DNA of 54,199 bases, taken from assembly GCF_014836955.1 (NCBI RefSeq), contig NZ_JACSPV010000013.1, positions 54,114 through 108,312 of the forward strand, written 5' to 3'. The translations under genes and the position numbers were made by a program. Below are positions 17,255 to 25,031 of this stretch, in pieces (the first letter of the stretch is position 1; each line of letters starts with the position of its first letter). This DNA comes from Bacillus norwichensis. GTDB taxonomy: Bacteria > Bacillota > Bacilli > Bacillales > Bacillaceae_C. A model generated the notes under the pieces. The model had not been told where the DNA came from and did not search any database. It saw nothing but the letters and a program-made list of their open reading frames with translations.

Positions 17255-18271
17255 ATGTACAATCAAAAAGAAAAAGTCAAAGTAGCAGCTGTAAACGCTT
17301 CACCATATGTTTTTGATTTAGATAAAACGGTGGACAAATGTCTATCCATTATCGAGGAAGCAGCCAACAATGGAGCTAGGTTGGTAGTATTTCCTGAAAC
17401 GTTCCTTCCCATGTATCCTTGGTGGCTATGGATGTCCGTAGACAATAAAAAGCGGCTCGAACTTTTCAAGCAACTATATTACGAATCTGTAGAAGTTGCA
17501 GAGGAGCCGTTTCAAAGAATTTGCAGAAAAGCAAAAGAAAAAGGGGTTTATATCGTCATAGGGATTAACGAAAGAGAGCGAGGGACCTTATATAATACGC
17601 AGGTGTTTATCAATGACCAAGGCGATATCATCGGAAAGAGAAGAAAACTCGTTCCTACAAGTGAAGAAAGAACAGTTTGGGGCCGCGGGGATGGAAGTGA
17701 CTTATTCGTATTAGATACTCCTTTCGGAAAAATGGGCGGATTGATCTGTTACGAAAATTCAATGACCCTTTCACGTTACGCCCTCTACTCAATGGGAGAA
17801 CAAATTCATATCGCTAACTGGCCGGGATCAAACTATAGAAGCCAACCAAGAGATCGAACAAAAACGATTGAAACAGTATCGAAATTCGTTGCATTTGAAG
17901 GGCAGTTATTTGTTATCGCTTCTTCCTCTTGCATAGGCCAAGAAGAATTGGACTTCTATACAACGCTGGATCCATCTATCAAGGACAGTTTTGATCTGGG
18001 TGGGGGCATGTCAGGAATTATTTCTCCATACGGAGAATATGTTTCCCCTCCTGTTATCAATGAAGAAGGCATTGCCTATGGTGAAATTGATCTGGATCAG
18101 ATTTTAGATGCCAAGCACATGATTGATTGCACTGGTCATTATGCCCGCCCCGATGTAACAAAGCTCGTATTGAATCAGGAGAAATATTCTGCTTTAAATA
18201 CAAGTGAACAGCCTACTATCATGAAGCTGTCTGTCGACGATGAAGAGCAAGCGGTTGAAATAGAGTCATAA
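17255..18271 (+). CDS. Nitrilase (branch-1 carbon-nitrogen hydrolase)
   Basis: 338 aa, the length of true nitrilases. The catalytic triad is intact: Glu48 in VFPETFLPMYPWW, Lys131 in RRKLVPTSEERTVWG, and Cys165 in GGLICYENSMTLSRYAL. The extended CYEN...RYAL context and NWPG are those of aliphatic/aromatic nitrilases and cyanide-type enzymes rather than amidases, giving hydrolysis of R-CN to a carboxylate plus ammonia. AGGAGTG precedes the ATG 12 bp after the symporter. The last gene of the sigma-54 operon, consistent with use of nitriles as a nitrogen source. Confidence 0.93.
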   Translation: MYNQKEKVKVAAVNASPYVFDLDKTVDKCLSIIEEAANNGARLVVFPETFLPMYPWWLWMSVDNKKRLELFKQLYYESVEVAEEPFQRICRKAKEKGVYIVIGINERERGTLYNTQVFINDQGDIIGKRRKLVPTSEERTVWGRGDGSDLFVLDTPFGKMGGLICYENSMTLSRYALYSMGEQIHIANWPGSNYRSQPRDRTKTIETVSKFVAFEGQLFVIASSSCIGQEELDFYTTLDPSIKDSFDLGGGMSGIISPYGEYVSPPVINEEGIAYGEIDLDQILDAKHMIDCTGHYARPDVTKLVLNQEKYSALNTSEQPTIMKLSVDDEEQAVEIES

Positions 18272-18303
18272 TAACATGATTGATCAGCTATAATGTACCA
18301 AAT

Positions 18304-18340
18304 TAACGCCCGGAATCCTTGATTCCAGGCGTTACTGTTT
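18304..18340 (+). terminator. Terminator of the nitrilase operon
   Basis: TAACGCC...GGAAT (from 18304) pairs with ATTCC...GGCGTTA (to 18334), a 12-bp stem with one bulge, then CTGTTTAAATTT. The T-run is weak but placement 30 bp past the stop fits. Confidence 0.65.
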
Positions 18341-18690
18341 AAATTTCACTGGAATAGCTTGTATAAATTCTGAAACATATATTGGAACTTGAGACATCCT
18401 TCGCTGGTAACGCCCTACAAACCCCAAGTTCTCATAAAAGTCTTGCGGCAAGCCTTGCATTTGTACCTCCAGTGGAACACAACAGGCCTTTCTTCTATCA
18501 GGCGTCCTTGGACACGTTTCATACGGTACCCATGAACATATTTAGTTTTCTTCTTACAATTGGGACATGTAACTCTTCTAACCTTGGTTCCAATCTCAAT
18601 GTGAAAAGCATGATCCATTACTTCTGCGAGTTCTACTTGAATATCAGACTCTTAAATTCCTAATAATTGTGTGATAAAATCAGTTTGCAT
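18339..18690 (-). pseudogene. ISL3-family transposase remnant (N-terminal part)
   Basis: Starts at an ATG (18690) behind GGAGAG and reads MQTDFITQLLGI, then a stop (TAA, apparently from AAA), then VELAEVMDHAFHIEIGTKVR and a zinc finger with CPNC...CKAC typical of ISL3 (IS204/IS1001/IS1165) transposases. At about 18430 the frame slips: the continuation FYENLGFVGRYQRRMSQVP is in another frame. The catalytic DDE region is absent. So an internal stop, a frameshift and a 3' truncation are all visible. Confidence 0.82.
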
Positions 18691-18951
18691 TCATATTCTC
18701 TCCAACCCTTTTTATGTCGCAATTTAAAGGTGCCAAAAAAGAGAATACGGGTGTATTTTTTTGTTTTTTTAGATATGCTCCCAACTACTTAACAGTAAGG
18801 AAGACCACCACATTCAGTTGTATAGAACCTGCAAATCACACCTTCATTAACGAAAAAAACAAACTTAAAGCTTGAAACACCAATAAAAAAAAGCCCATAG
18901 AGAAAAAACACTCACTCTCTCTACAAGCTAACCATAATATTAACAACTTAA

Positions 18952-19743
18952 TTATTCTGCAAGTATGCCGTACATATCGCCTCTTCGGTTTGCGGTGTAA
19001 CTCATCTTTGGATCAAGTTCTTGCTTAATGGGTAATATAACTGTTTGAACTTGTTCTTTATCTTTTAGCGATAGTAGAATTTCTCCTGTCGCATCAATCA
19101 CCATACTATCTCCACAGAAATCAAGCTCTCCTTCTTTTCCTAATCGATTACAAATAATGACTGGGATTTCGTTTTCCATTGCACGGCATCGTGAAAATAG
19201 ATGATGTTGGAGTTCATAAGGTTGCATATTCGCGTTTACAATCACAATGAAGTCTGCTCCCATTAGCTTCAGTGCACGTGCAATTTCAGGAAACTCCACA
19301 TCAAAGCAAATCATCATACCCATTGACCCCAGTGGAGTATCGATTACTTCAAATCTTGATCCGGGTTGGAAATAATTCTTTTCACTATCAAACAGATGAA
19401 CTTTTCGATAGACTCCCAGCACTTCCCCCTGTGAATCAATCAGCGCTGATGAAATGTAATAGTTGCCGTCTTGCCCATCCTCAGGAAAACTAATAACCAA
19501 ATAAATTTCATGGTCTTTACATAAATTGCGTACCTTTGTCATGTATGGGCCATCAATCGTTTCAGCCAGTGCACTTACATTTTCTCCAACTGAGTAACCG
19601 GTGAGAAACAATTCCGGTAAAATGACTAATTGTGATTGTTCACTCTTTGCTTTCACTATCGATTCTTGTATACGCTCCAGATTACCTTGTTTATCACCCA
19701 GTTTTGGTATAAGTTGAGCGACAGATACTTTGATTTCATTCAC
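18952..19743 (-). CDS. Carbon-nitrogen hydrolase (nitrilase superfamily, amidase-type)
   Basis: About 263 aa from GTG (6 nt after GGAGAG); an ATG two codons earlier is too close to the site. Triad: Glu in ILPELFLTGYS (near 44), Lys in YRKVHLFD (near 114), Cys in MMICFDVEFPE (near 146). The YRKVHLFD and CFDxxFPE contexts point to an amidase or N-carbamoyl amidohydrolase rather than a nitrilase. It follows the ureohydrolase at 19918 on the same strand, with a terminator between, so it may handle a downstream amide in the same route. Distinct from the enzymes at 17255 and 49390. Confidence 0.88.
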   Translation of the reverse strand: MNEIKVSVAQLIPKLGDKQGNLERIQESIVKAKSEQSQLVILPELFLTGYSVGENVSALAETIDGPYMTKVRNLCKDHEIYLVISFPEDGQDGNYYISSALIDSQGEVLGVYRKVHLFDSEKNYFQPGSRFEVIDTPLGSMGMMICFDVEFPEIARALKLMGADFIVIVNANMQPYELQHHLFSRCRAMENEIPVIICNRLGKEGELDFCGDSMVIDATGEILLSLKDKEQVQTVILPIKQELDPKMSYTANRRGDMYGILAE

Positions 19744-19832
19744 AAACATCTCTCCTAAATGGGCGTTTTTTAGTAAGGTCCTTCAATTAGTTAATTTTCT
19801 TTCCAAAACTTCGGTTAGCAGCAACAAATGAT

Positions 19833-19860
19833 AAGCCCCTTAGTGGTAAGGGGCTTTCAT
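19833..19860 (-). terminator. Terminator between ureohydrolase and C-N hydrolase genes
   Basis: AAGCCCCTTA (19833-19842) and TAAGGGGCTT (19847-19856) form a perfect 10-bp stem with a 4-nt loop. On the minus strand it follows the ureohydrolase stop by about 60 bp; T-rich on both sides. Confidence 0.8.
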
Positions 19861-19917
19861 TTTCCGCAGTTCCAACAAAATAACTTCAGGGTTACACCAT
19901 TTAGAACCTTACAGATA

Positions 19918-20883
19918 TTATTTGTTAATGTATCTTGCACGAGATGCGAGCATATCTACAATAAAACGTGTTGCTGTAATTGCTGTTATATCCGAGTGAT
20001 CATATGGAGGTGCGATTTCTACAACATCGAATCCAACAAGATCTACTTGTCCCAGCAATTCAATTGCTTGTATCATTTCCCTAACCATAATTCCACCTGG
20101 AGTCGGGGCACACGTACCAGGTGTTTGGGAAGCTTCCAATGAATCCATATCAAAGGAAATATATACACCATCTGTGCCGTCAGAAGCAATTTTAATAGCT
20201 TCTTCAACTACTTTTTGTATACCTCTTTTATAAATATCTCTCATTGTATATAGGGATATTCCGTTTTCTTTCACATATTCAAGCTCAGCTTTGGGATTCA
20301 TTGGTCCACCTGCACCAATAATGACGGCATTTTTAGGATCAAAACAATCCAACTCCATTGTTCTAGGTACAGGGCAGCAATGGTTCCACGGATCTCCGCC
20401 TACATCTTCGGCAGTATCCAAATGAGAGTCGAAAAGGATGAAACCATATTTTTTAGTTGGATCAAATTGGTTCAACGCTCTTGTTGAAGTAACAGTAATA
20501 ACATGATCCCCACCAACCAGAATTGGCAGAGCTCCACCTTTTAAGATCTCTATTACATTCTCTCCACCACGTTCAATTGTGCCGAAAGCGTCTCCAATTT
20601 TTACGTCTACATCCCCACAGTCGCGAATATTATATGTTTCCATAATATCTACATCATAATCAAAATGATAAGGGATGGTCATCGATGAGACGTCACGTAT
20701 TTTTCTTGGTCCCATGGAAGAACCTGTACGGGTAATGGTTGTGCCATCAAATGGAACTCCAAGTATGGCTGCTTTTACTCCTTCTTTCTTTATCTTATTT
20801 TGATCTGGCTCCATAACAGGACTATTTAAAAATGTTGCAGGTCCTTTATGTAAAACTGAGCTCCAAGTATCATTTGATTTCAT
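19918..20883 (-). CDS. Agmatinase/ureohydrolase family protein, second paralogue
   Basis: 321 aa. Metal ligands: His127 in GGDHV, FDSHLD (Asp152, His154, Asp156; the usual DAH is DSH here) and SFDMDSLE (Asp245, Asp247). It is well diverged from the enzyme at 5110, so the two likely take different substrates. The start ATG follows TTGGAGGGG and lies inside the end of the permease gene (14-bp overlap), indicating tight coupling; the permease presumably supplies its substrate. Guanidine, guanidinobutyrate-type compounds or an allantoin/creatinine-derived guanidino acid are possible. Confidence 0.9.
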   Translation of the reverse strand: MKSNDTWSSVLHKGPATFLNSPVMEPDQNKIKKEGVKAAILGVPFDGTTITRTGSSMGPRKIRDVSSMTIPYHFDYDVDIMETYNIRDCGDVDVKIGDAFGTIERGGENVIEILKGGALPILVGGDHVITVTSTRALNQFDPTKKYGFILFDSHLDTAEDVGGDPWNHCCPVPRTMELDCFDPKNAVIIGAGGPMNPKAELEYVKENGISLYTMRDIYKRGIQKVVEEAIKIASDGTDGVYISFDMDSLEASQTPGTCAPTPGGIMVREMIQAIELLGQVDLVGFDVVEIAPPYDHSDITAITATRFIVDMLASRARYINK

Positions 20884-22279
20884 TTAATACCCCTCCAAGA
20901 TTTTTTTTGGAATAACGATAATCTCCAAAACTATATTTTTTTAGAAATAATTTCGTCAGTCCATAATAAACAAGTGCTGAGACGATTATTGCAGGTAATG
21001 TAGCTCCAAGCGTATTAAACAAAGTCATCCCAATAGAACTAGTAATAAATGTAAACCCTGTCATCCAACCGCCTAGGAATAGCCAAACAATCATACCAAC
21101 GATTTGTGAAAAAATAGCAACAGGATTAAATCCCTTAAAATACTTATAAGGTCCTTCTTTGTCAAAGCAAGCTTTTACATTAATTTTTTGCTTTCTTAAT
21201 AAGAAATAATCAATTAATATAATCGCCCAATATGGTCCTGCTAGCATAGCTCCAAAAATCAAAATAAAATCAAAAGCTTCGCGCAGTGAACCGATGAAGA
21301 TAAATGGCAATGCTGGTAATGCGATTAAAACGGTAACAATTCTAAAGTTTAAATTTGGAAATACAGTCAATAGAGACATAGCTCCGGAATATATTAATAT
21401 AGTAATCGTTGTAATCGTACCAGCAATAATACAAATAAATGCCATAACGCTTAAATTAAGTTCAAGCATCCATAGAGTTGGATCTACTTCACCTGTCAGT
21501 ATTGTGGCCATTCCACCCACAATTCCAAGCAACATTCCTGCTAAGGCTAAACCAATATATGTTCCCCAAACACCACCCCTTTCAGTTTTAGCCATACGGT
21601 TCCAAGAACCTATATATTGCAGCCACACAACTGCGTATGCAAATATGGCTTCAAATGCAAATATCCAACTAGTCTCTCGCGTTGCTTTAAAACTTATCAA
21701 CGCTGCAAGATTCTCTGCACTTAACAGTTTTATTAACATATAGATGCTAAAAGCTAGCATAATAGGTACAGTTATATTTGAGAGTTTGAAACCTATTTTG
21801 GGATCAATAAGTAATAGAATTATAGGAATTATAATTCCACCTACGATAGCATAAGCATAATACTCTCCTGCGAAACCGCTGGAACCCGTTAAAATAGTAA
21901 CAGACAATTCTCCAGCTGATCCCATCAGCGACGATAAAATTCCTGTCCATCCAATGGTAATAGCTAGAATTAGAAAGACTCCAAAGACTGAACCATAATA
22001 ACCAAACGCCGGTCTGTGAGAGACGATTTCATCGATACCATATTTAACATTTTTTTGTGCTGACCACGCACAAATAGTATATGCAGCTAAATTTCCGACA
22101 ATAGTCATGATCACCGCTGGGATAAATCCTAATGACTCTGAATAAGTACTCCCTAGTACAAATGAAGCTAATATAATATTTCCCCCAGCATATAGCCAAA
22201 ACATTGTTATTGGTCCAGCATGTCTAGCTTTTGATGGAATAGGTAAAACGCTGCTAGAGTAATCTGCTCTATCTCTAAT
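20870..22279 (-). CDS. NCS1-type nucleobase/cation symporter, probable ATT start
   Basis: 469 aa as called, about 12 transmembrane helices. The first in-frame ATG (22204) would remove the N-terminal family motif: codons upstream encode DYSSSVLPIPSKARHAGPIT just before FWLYAGGN, as in cytosine/allantoin/purine permeases. No ATG, GTG, TTG or CTG occurs in frame there, but ATT at 22279-22277 lies 6 nt after a perfect GGGAGGAG, so an ATT start is the simplest reading. The alternative is a truncated protein from 22204. Coupled to the ureohydrolase and preceded by a 52-aa gene. Likely imports a guanidino or ureido compound. Confidence 0.8.
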   Translation of the reverse strand: MRDRADYSSSVLPIPSKARHAGPITMFWLYAGGNIILASFVLGSTYSESLGFIPAVIMTIVGNLAAYTICAWSAQKNVKYGIDEIVSHRPAFGYYGSVFGVFLILAITIGWTGILSSLMGSAGELSVTILTGSSGFAGEYYAYAIVGGIIIPIILLLIDPKIGFKLSNITVPIMLAFSIYMLIKLLSAENLAALISFKATRETSWIFAFEAIFAYAVVWLQYIGSWNRMAKTERGGVWGTYIGLALAGMLLGIVGGMATILTGEVDPTLWMLELNLSVMAFICIIAGTITTITILIYSGAMSLLTVFPNLNFRIVTVLIALPALPFIFIGSLREAFDFILIFGAMLAGPYWAIILIDYFLLRKQKINVKACFDKEGPYKYFKGFNPVAIFSQIVGMIVWLFLGGWMTGFTFITSSIGMTLFNTLGATLPAIIVSALVYYGLTKLFLKKYSFGDYRYSKKNLGGVLNEIK

Positions 22280-22309
22280 CTTGTTCTCCTCCCTTACCTT
22301 ATCTATTTT

Positions 22310-22468
22310 TTAATAAACGATGTAATACCAGATAGAAAATACCAAAAGTGGCAATATGCCGATTCCAAAAAGTAACCAATGATCAACTTTTCTTATGTCG
22401 TTTACTACATCATCTTCATCATTTACCCATTCATTAGCCTCTAGAAGTTCTTTTTTAATAGCAGCCAT
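22310..22468 (-). CDS. 52-aa single-pass membrane protein upstream of the permease
   Basis: Reads MAAIKKELLEANEWVNDEDD, continues with a charged stretch, and ends in one hydrophobic helix (residues 31-50, WLLFGIGILPLLVFSIWYYI). Start ATG follows GGGGAGG with ideal spacing, and the stop is 30 bp before the permease start, so it is first in the operon. The acidic cytoplasmic head plus one helix suggests an accessory subunit of the transporter, comparable in concept with the small protein before the symporter at 15453. Short enough to be missed in routine annotation. I do not know a named family. Confidence 0.75.
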   Translation of the reverse strand: MAAIKKELLEANEWVNDEDDVVNDIRKVDHWLLFGIGILPLLVFSIWYYIVY

Positions 22469-22639
22469 ATATGCCTCCCCTTACCTAAATAATCTGAATA
22501 TTAACTCCAAACAGATTGTATACGTAGTTTTAAGCATTCCTACTAAATGATAGCCCTTTCTTTTATGCAGAAAAAAAGTCACATAAAATATTCCTCCTTT
22601 AGTTCTATTTTCAATGTTGTTATTTTCTCAATAGATTCT

Positions 22640-22734
22640 AACTAACTTATATTAGTTAGTTGGAATTATTAGTGATGTACGATAGAGTATATCACTATGT
22701 TTTTTACTTGTAAACTAACTATTATTAGTTAGTT
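22640..22734. promoter_or_regulatory. Twin TetR-type operators
   Basis: Two palindromes have identical arms: AACTAACT-TATATT-AGTTAGTT (22640-22661) and AACTAACT-ATTATT-AGTTAGTT (22713-22734). They are 73 bp apart centre to centre, close to seven helical turns, in the region between the minus-strand permease operon and the plus-strand TetR gene. This is the expected layout for one TetR dimer pair controlling both promoters. Confidence 0.88.
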
Positions 22735-22926
22735 ATATCGGAAATAAAGAATTGATGAAATGACTAATTAACTATAACATCCGATTATACCGGGCTTTTT
22801 CATAAGAAAATCATGCGAATGTCATTTTTAAAAAAAGATTTAACTTTAATTTTTTTATATTTTTATGCCTAATGTTTGTTAGGAAGAGCAATATTATTTA
22901 TAATAAGTGAAGAGGAGGATCAATTG

Positions 22927-23508
22927 ATGAGCCAAACAGTTAACAAGATAAAGAAAACAGCATTATTTTACATTTCTAAATATGGTTATGAAGGAACTAC
23001 TCTTAAGGATATCGCTCAAAAAGTAGGTATTAAAACACCTTCCATTTATTCTCACTTCAATTCTAAGGAGCAACTTTTCCTTAGTATTATAAAAGATTTA
23101 AAATTAAAAGAACGTGAATCATTAATGAAACTTGTCTTAGAACTTAGGAAAAAACCGATTGATGAGGTCATTAGAGCTTTTTTTTATTTTTACACAGATT
23201 CAAATAATATTGCTTCTTGGCAAATTATTTTAAAGCAAATATTAATGCATCCCCCAGCTTCCCTACTTCAAATTTTAAGAAAGGACTTTGAAGAATTAGA
23301 AAAAGAAATTTCAATTCAATTATCCGAGTTTTTCCAGATTGGAAGAGAAGAAGGATGGATTAAAAATGAGGATACTGAACAACTGATTTCACTTTTTTTC
23401 ACTCTCATTGATGGCTTATTAGTTGAACAAAATCTATATGATAGTGAAAAATATGAACAAAGAAGAGAAGAGGTTTGGAATTTATACCGAGATTTCATTT
23501 CGCAATAA
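22927..23508 (+). CDS. TetR/AcrR-family transcriptional regulator
   Basis: 193 aa starting at the ATG after GAGGAGG (an upstream ATG at 22876 lacks a site). The HTH spans about residues 5-50 (ALFYISKYGYEGTTLKDIAQKVGIKTPSIYSHFNSKEQLF), followed by an all-helical ligand domain. It diverges from the 52-aa protein/NCS1 permease/ureohydrolase operon across two identical palindromes and is therefore the probable repressor of that operon and of itself, with the imported compound or its product as inducer. Confidence 0.93.
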   Translation: MSQTVNKIKKTALFYISKYGYEGTTLKDIAQKVGIKTPSIYSHFNSKEQLFLSIIKDLKLKERESLMKLVLELRKKPIDEVIRAFFYFYTDSNNIASWQIILKQILMHPPASLLQILRKDFEELEKEISIQLSEFFQIGREEGWIKNEDTEQLISLFFTLIDGLLVEQNLYDSEKYEQRREEVWNLYRDFISQ

Positions 23509-23570
23509 TTTTTATACAAGAACGATTTAAAGAGATTTTCTACAGTACTAATACTTTTATCAAGCAATAA

Positions 23571-23600
23571 GCCTCTCCATCTCCTTGGGAGAGGCCCTAT
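23571..23600 (+). terminator. Terminator after the TetR gene
   Basis: GCCTCTCC (23571-23578) pairs with GGAGAGGC (23588-23595); T-rich DNA follows. Confidence 0.7.
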
Positions 23601-23639
23601 TTAATTTCTTTTTAAACGCTTTAGGAAAGATCTTCCACT

Positions 23640-23900
23640 GAACCATTAATGCTTCCTACCAAGGAAGAGAAGATCTGCCTTTTTCCTCTCATTATGGTAA
23701 CTGAAGTCTTCGCTTCCCCATATATTTCCGCTGTTAATTTATGAATTTCTATCATGACACCCGGTTCATTGATGACCACAAACATTCTGGAAGCCAAGAT
23801 TGCAGCACCGTTCCTCTACAATTTCAATAAAACGAGTGGGCGGTGTGTTTCCATCTCTTTTAACGAATACGTTCATAAGTCACTACTGTTTCTTCAAGTA
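23640..23900 (-). pseudogene. Unidentified decayed coding sequence
   Basis: On the minus strand near 23640-23800 an open stretch reads FVVINEPGVMIEIHKLTAEI and on to a stop before the TetR terminator; a second frame just upstream gives NVFVKRDGNTPPTRFIEIVE. The two look like pieces of one gene split by a frameshift. I do not recognise the family. Confidence 0.35.
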
Positions 23901-24041
23901 ACAACTAGTTTATCAAACTCTTTGAGAAGAACGCCGAATATCAACGGTTAACGAATCAAATCGACCTTGTTATTCCACCATTCTCATTCTTGCCTATGTC
24001 AGCCAATTTTATCCCTCATTACATGACTCACCGCTCTATAA

Positions 24042-24270
24042 TTATTTAGCTGACGAAGTTACACTGGCAGATATATTTACCCCGATGTCTTTCATGGAAA
24101 TATAATATGCGGTAACATCTTCATCCTCGAAATGCTTTAAGCTTACTATAGCCAAAACTACAAAGGATGCAATTAGGCCTGGAACAATTTCATGCAAACC
24201 GAAAGGCCTGCCTGCGAAATCCTAAGCAAAAGCCAATAGTAAAGAAATAATATTTGGGTATCAAAAATCT
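24042..24270 (-). pseudogene. C-terminal remnant of a sodium:solute symporter (PutP/PanF-like)
   Basis: Minus-strand reading gives LLAFA, a TAG stop (apparently from AAG), then DFAGRPFGLHEIVPGLIASF and a last helix (VVLAIVSLKHFED), ending SVTSSAK at the stop at 24042. GLHEIVPG followed by a hydrophobic helix is the usual C-terminal pattern of SSS permeases. Nothing of the first 11 or so helices is left. Confidence 0.68.
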
Positions 24271-24343
24271 CTTGCAGATGTTAATGTTTAATTAGATTTA
24301 TCATTTCAAATGAAAAGCCACTATGGAATCGGGGGTATTCACT

Positions 24344-24868
24344 TTGAAACGGATATTTGTCTTGATTGCGGTTTCCGCAGCTGTATTGATTCTTGCTGGA
24401 TATGGAGGATTCCAATATTTATCCAGCAAACAAGAGAAAGTAGATCTTGAAGTGAAGGAAAAGGCAACGGCTGTAGGTGTCACAGAAGAAGAATTCATCG
24501 AACAAACACAGAAAATTGAAGGAATAAGCTACGAGGTTGATCTTGATAGGAACTCCACCCAAGAAGAAGTGATTGACGTGATGCACAAAATGACGCATCA
24601 GAAGGTGAGAGCCGAGCAGAAATGGGGAGCGATTCCGATGATCCCTGAAACCATTAACGATGTTTTTGAAATCGTTTCTACAAGCAATTTTGACAGAAAA
24701 GAAAGTCTCCTTGACATCCTCGATAGATGGAAAAATGAAGACTTCTCCAAAGCCGATGAAGATCACAACTATTTTTGGACCTACCAAGGCGGTACAATTG
24801 GCAAGGCATTTGGAATCATGTCTCAAAGTGAGGAAGCAGAATTTATCAAAAACAATTTTAAAGACTAA
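24344..24868 (+). CDS. Secreted or membrane-anchored protein of unknown function (DUF6241-like)
   Basis: 174 aa from a TTG 7 nt after GGGGG; an ATG seven codons earlier has no site. Residues 2-22 (KRIFVLIAVSAAVLILAGYGG) form one membrane anchor or signal segment; the rest is a soluble, Glu/Lys-rich domain with MHKMTHQKVRAEQKWGAIPM near residue 90 and WTYQGGTIGKAFGIMS near the end. Proteins of this shape occur in bacilli next to ABC exporters or sensors; no function is known to me. A terminator follows, and an ABC exporter gene begins 163 bp downstream. Confidence 0.65.
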   Translation: MKRIFVLIAVSAAVLILAGYGGFQYLSSKQEKVDLEVKEKATAVGVTEEEFIEQTQKIEGISYEVDLDRNSTQEEVIDVMHKMTHQKVRAEQKWGAIPMIPETINDVFEIVSTSNFDRKESLLDILDRWKNEDFSKADEDHNYFWTYQGGTIGKAFGIMSQSEEAEFIKNNFKD

Positions 24869-24897
24869 AATGTTTTGAATTAACATGATAGACATAA

Positions 24898-24947
24898 AGC
24901 TGCTATGCGCAAAAACAACAGTCAACCTATGGGGGCAGCTCCTTTTT
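24898..24947 (+). terminator. Terminator after the DUF6241-like gene
   Basis: AGCTGC (24898-24903) pairs with GCAGCT (24935-24940), then CCTTTTTAT. The loop is long (about 30 nt). Confidence 0.55.
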
Positions 24948-25031
24948 ATACTAAATTTCCTTTCCGCGAGCAAGAACAGCTCATACTGCCAAAGATACGA
25001 TTCTGAGATAAAGAGAGGAGCTGAATAAAAG

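Noticed and set aside
19750-20000. Guanidine (ykkC-type) riboswitch near the second ureohydrolase
   Set aside because: The conserved guanidine-I motifs were looked for upstream of both ureohydrolase operons and not found.
22204-22204. ATG at 22204 as permease start
   Set aside because: It has no ribosome site and would discard a conserved N-terminal stretch; the upstream ATT has a perfect site.
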